Source: Syntrophomonadaceae bacterium (GTDB lineage Bacteria > Bacillota > Dethiobacteria > DTU022). Taken from it: a stretch of 14,023 bases of DNA. This document shows positions 14,014 to 14,023 of the stretch, piece by piece. The stretch's first letter is position 1. Every line of letters begins with the position of its first letter. Made by a program: the position numbers and the translations under genes. The DNA lies in contig PWSG01000322.1 in assembly GCA_003564055.1 (NCBI GenBank), positions 1 to 14,023 on the forward strand, read 5' to 3'. The notes below the pieces were generated by a model. That model made no database searches. It saw only the letters and a program-made list of their open reading frames with translations, and had not been told where the DNA came from.

Positions 14014-14023
14014 GAGGAGAGGA
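14014..14023 (+). promoter_or_regulatory. Ribosome-binding site of a gene starting beyond the window
   Basis: The window ends with GAGGAGAGGA, a strong Shine-Dalgarno sequence, after a T-rich leader. A plus-strand start codon is expected within the next 5-10 bases outside the window. Confidence 0.45.

Larger units (their letters stand above)
13530..14023. other. Non-coding right end of the window
   Basis: No supported gene lies in these 494 bases. The part from 13530 to 13714 is AT-rich, with only short weak inverted repeats and no ribosome-binding-site-backed frame. It is followed by the polypyrimidine repeat, a promoter-terminator unit, a T-rich stretch containing TATAAT at 13995-14000, and a terminal ribosome-binding site. 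Confidence 0.6.

Overview
The window looks like chromosomal DNA from a low-to-moderate-GC Firmicute, probably an anaerobic Clostridia-type organism. The grounds are: strong AGGAGG-type ribosome-binding sites throughout, two TTG starts, a TetR-type FadR with a Bacillus-like operator ahead of a fadN-fadA pair, an iron-sulfur-type LarE, a single-cluster ferredoxin and a LiaF-like envelope protein. Several products are acidic, which could fit a salt- or alkali-adapted lineage, but that is a guess. I see no phage, transposon, CRISPR or defence genes.

Left third (1-4305): the tail of an unidentified gene overlaps larE (sulfur insertase). An acidic, Trp-rich lipoprotein gene converges on larE, and its terminator lies inside the larE 3' end. 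Next, an MBL-fold hydrolase gene overlaps glpK (glycerol kinase) by 32 bases. Two tRNA genes (His, Gln) on the minus strand, with a clear sigma-A promoter, converge on glpK.

Middle (4306-9080): an orphan LiaF-like membrane protein is followed by a convergent MurE-fold ligase paralogue that has lost several canonical MurE motifs. Then come a small [4Fe-4S] ferredoxin and an intergenic region of about 430 bases with two perfect DnaA boxes. That region leads into a 26-codon gene that encodes little more than a lipoprotein signal peptide. An M24 metallopeptidase follows on the minus strand.

Right third (9081-14023): a fatty-acid beta-oxidation operon on the minus strand, in the order fadR, fadN, fadA. 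FadR should sense acyl-CoA. FadN supplies enoyl-CoA hydratase and 3-hydroxyacyl-CoA dehydrogenase, and FadA performs the thiolytic cleavage. An 18-bp FadR-type palindrome covers the predicted transcription start of fadR, so the operon is probably autoregulated. Acyl-CoA dehydrogenase and ETF genes are not in the window. The last 500 bases are non-coding: a degenerate 7-base polypyrimidine repeat, then a promoter directly followed by a terminator, then a ribosome-binding site for a gene starting beyond the window.

Most of the window is ordinary metabolism. The items most worth following are the divergent MurE paralogue, the 26-residue lipoprotein gene next to paired DnaA boxes, and the promoter-terminator unit at the right end. 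I cannot demonstrate a new multi-gene system from this sequence alone.
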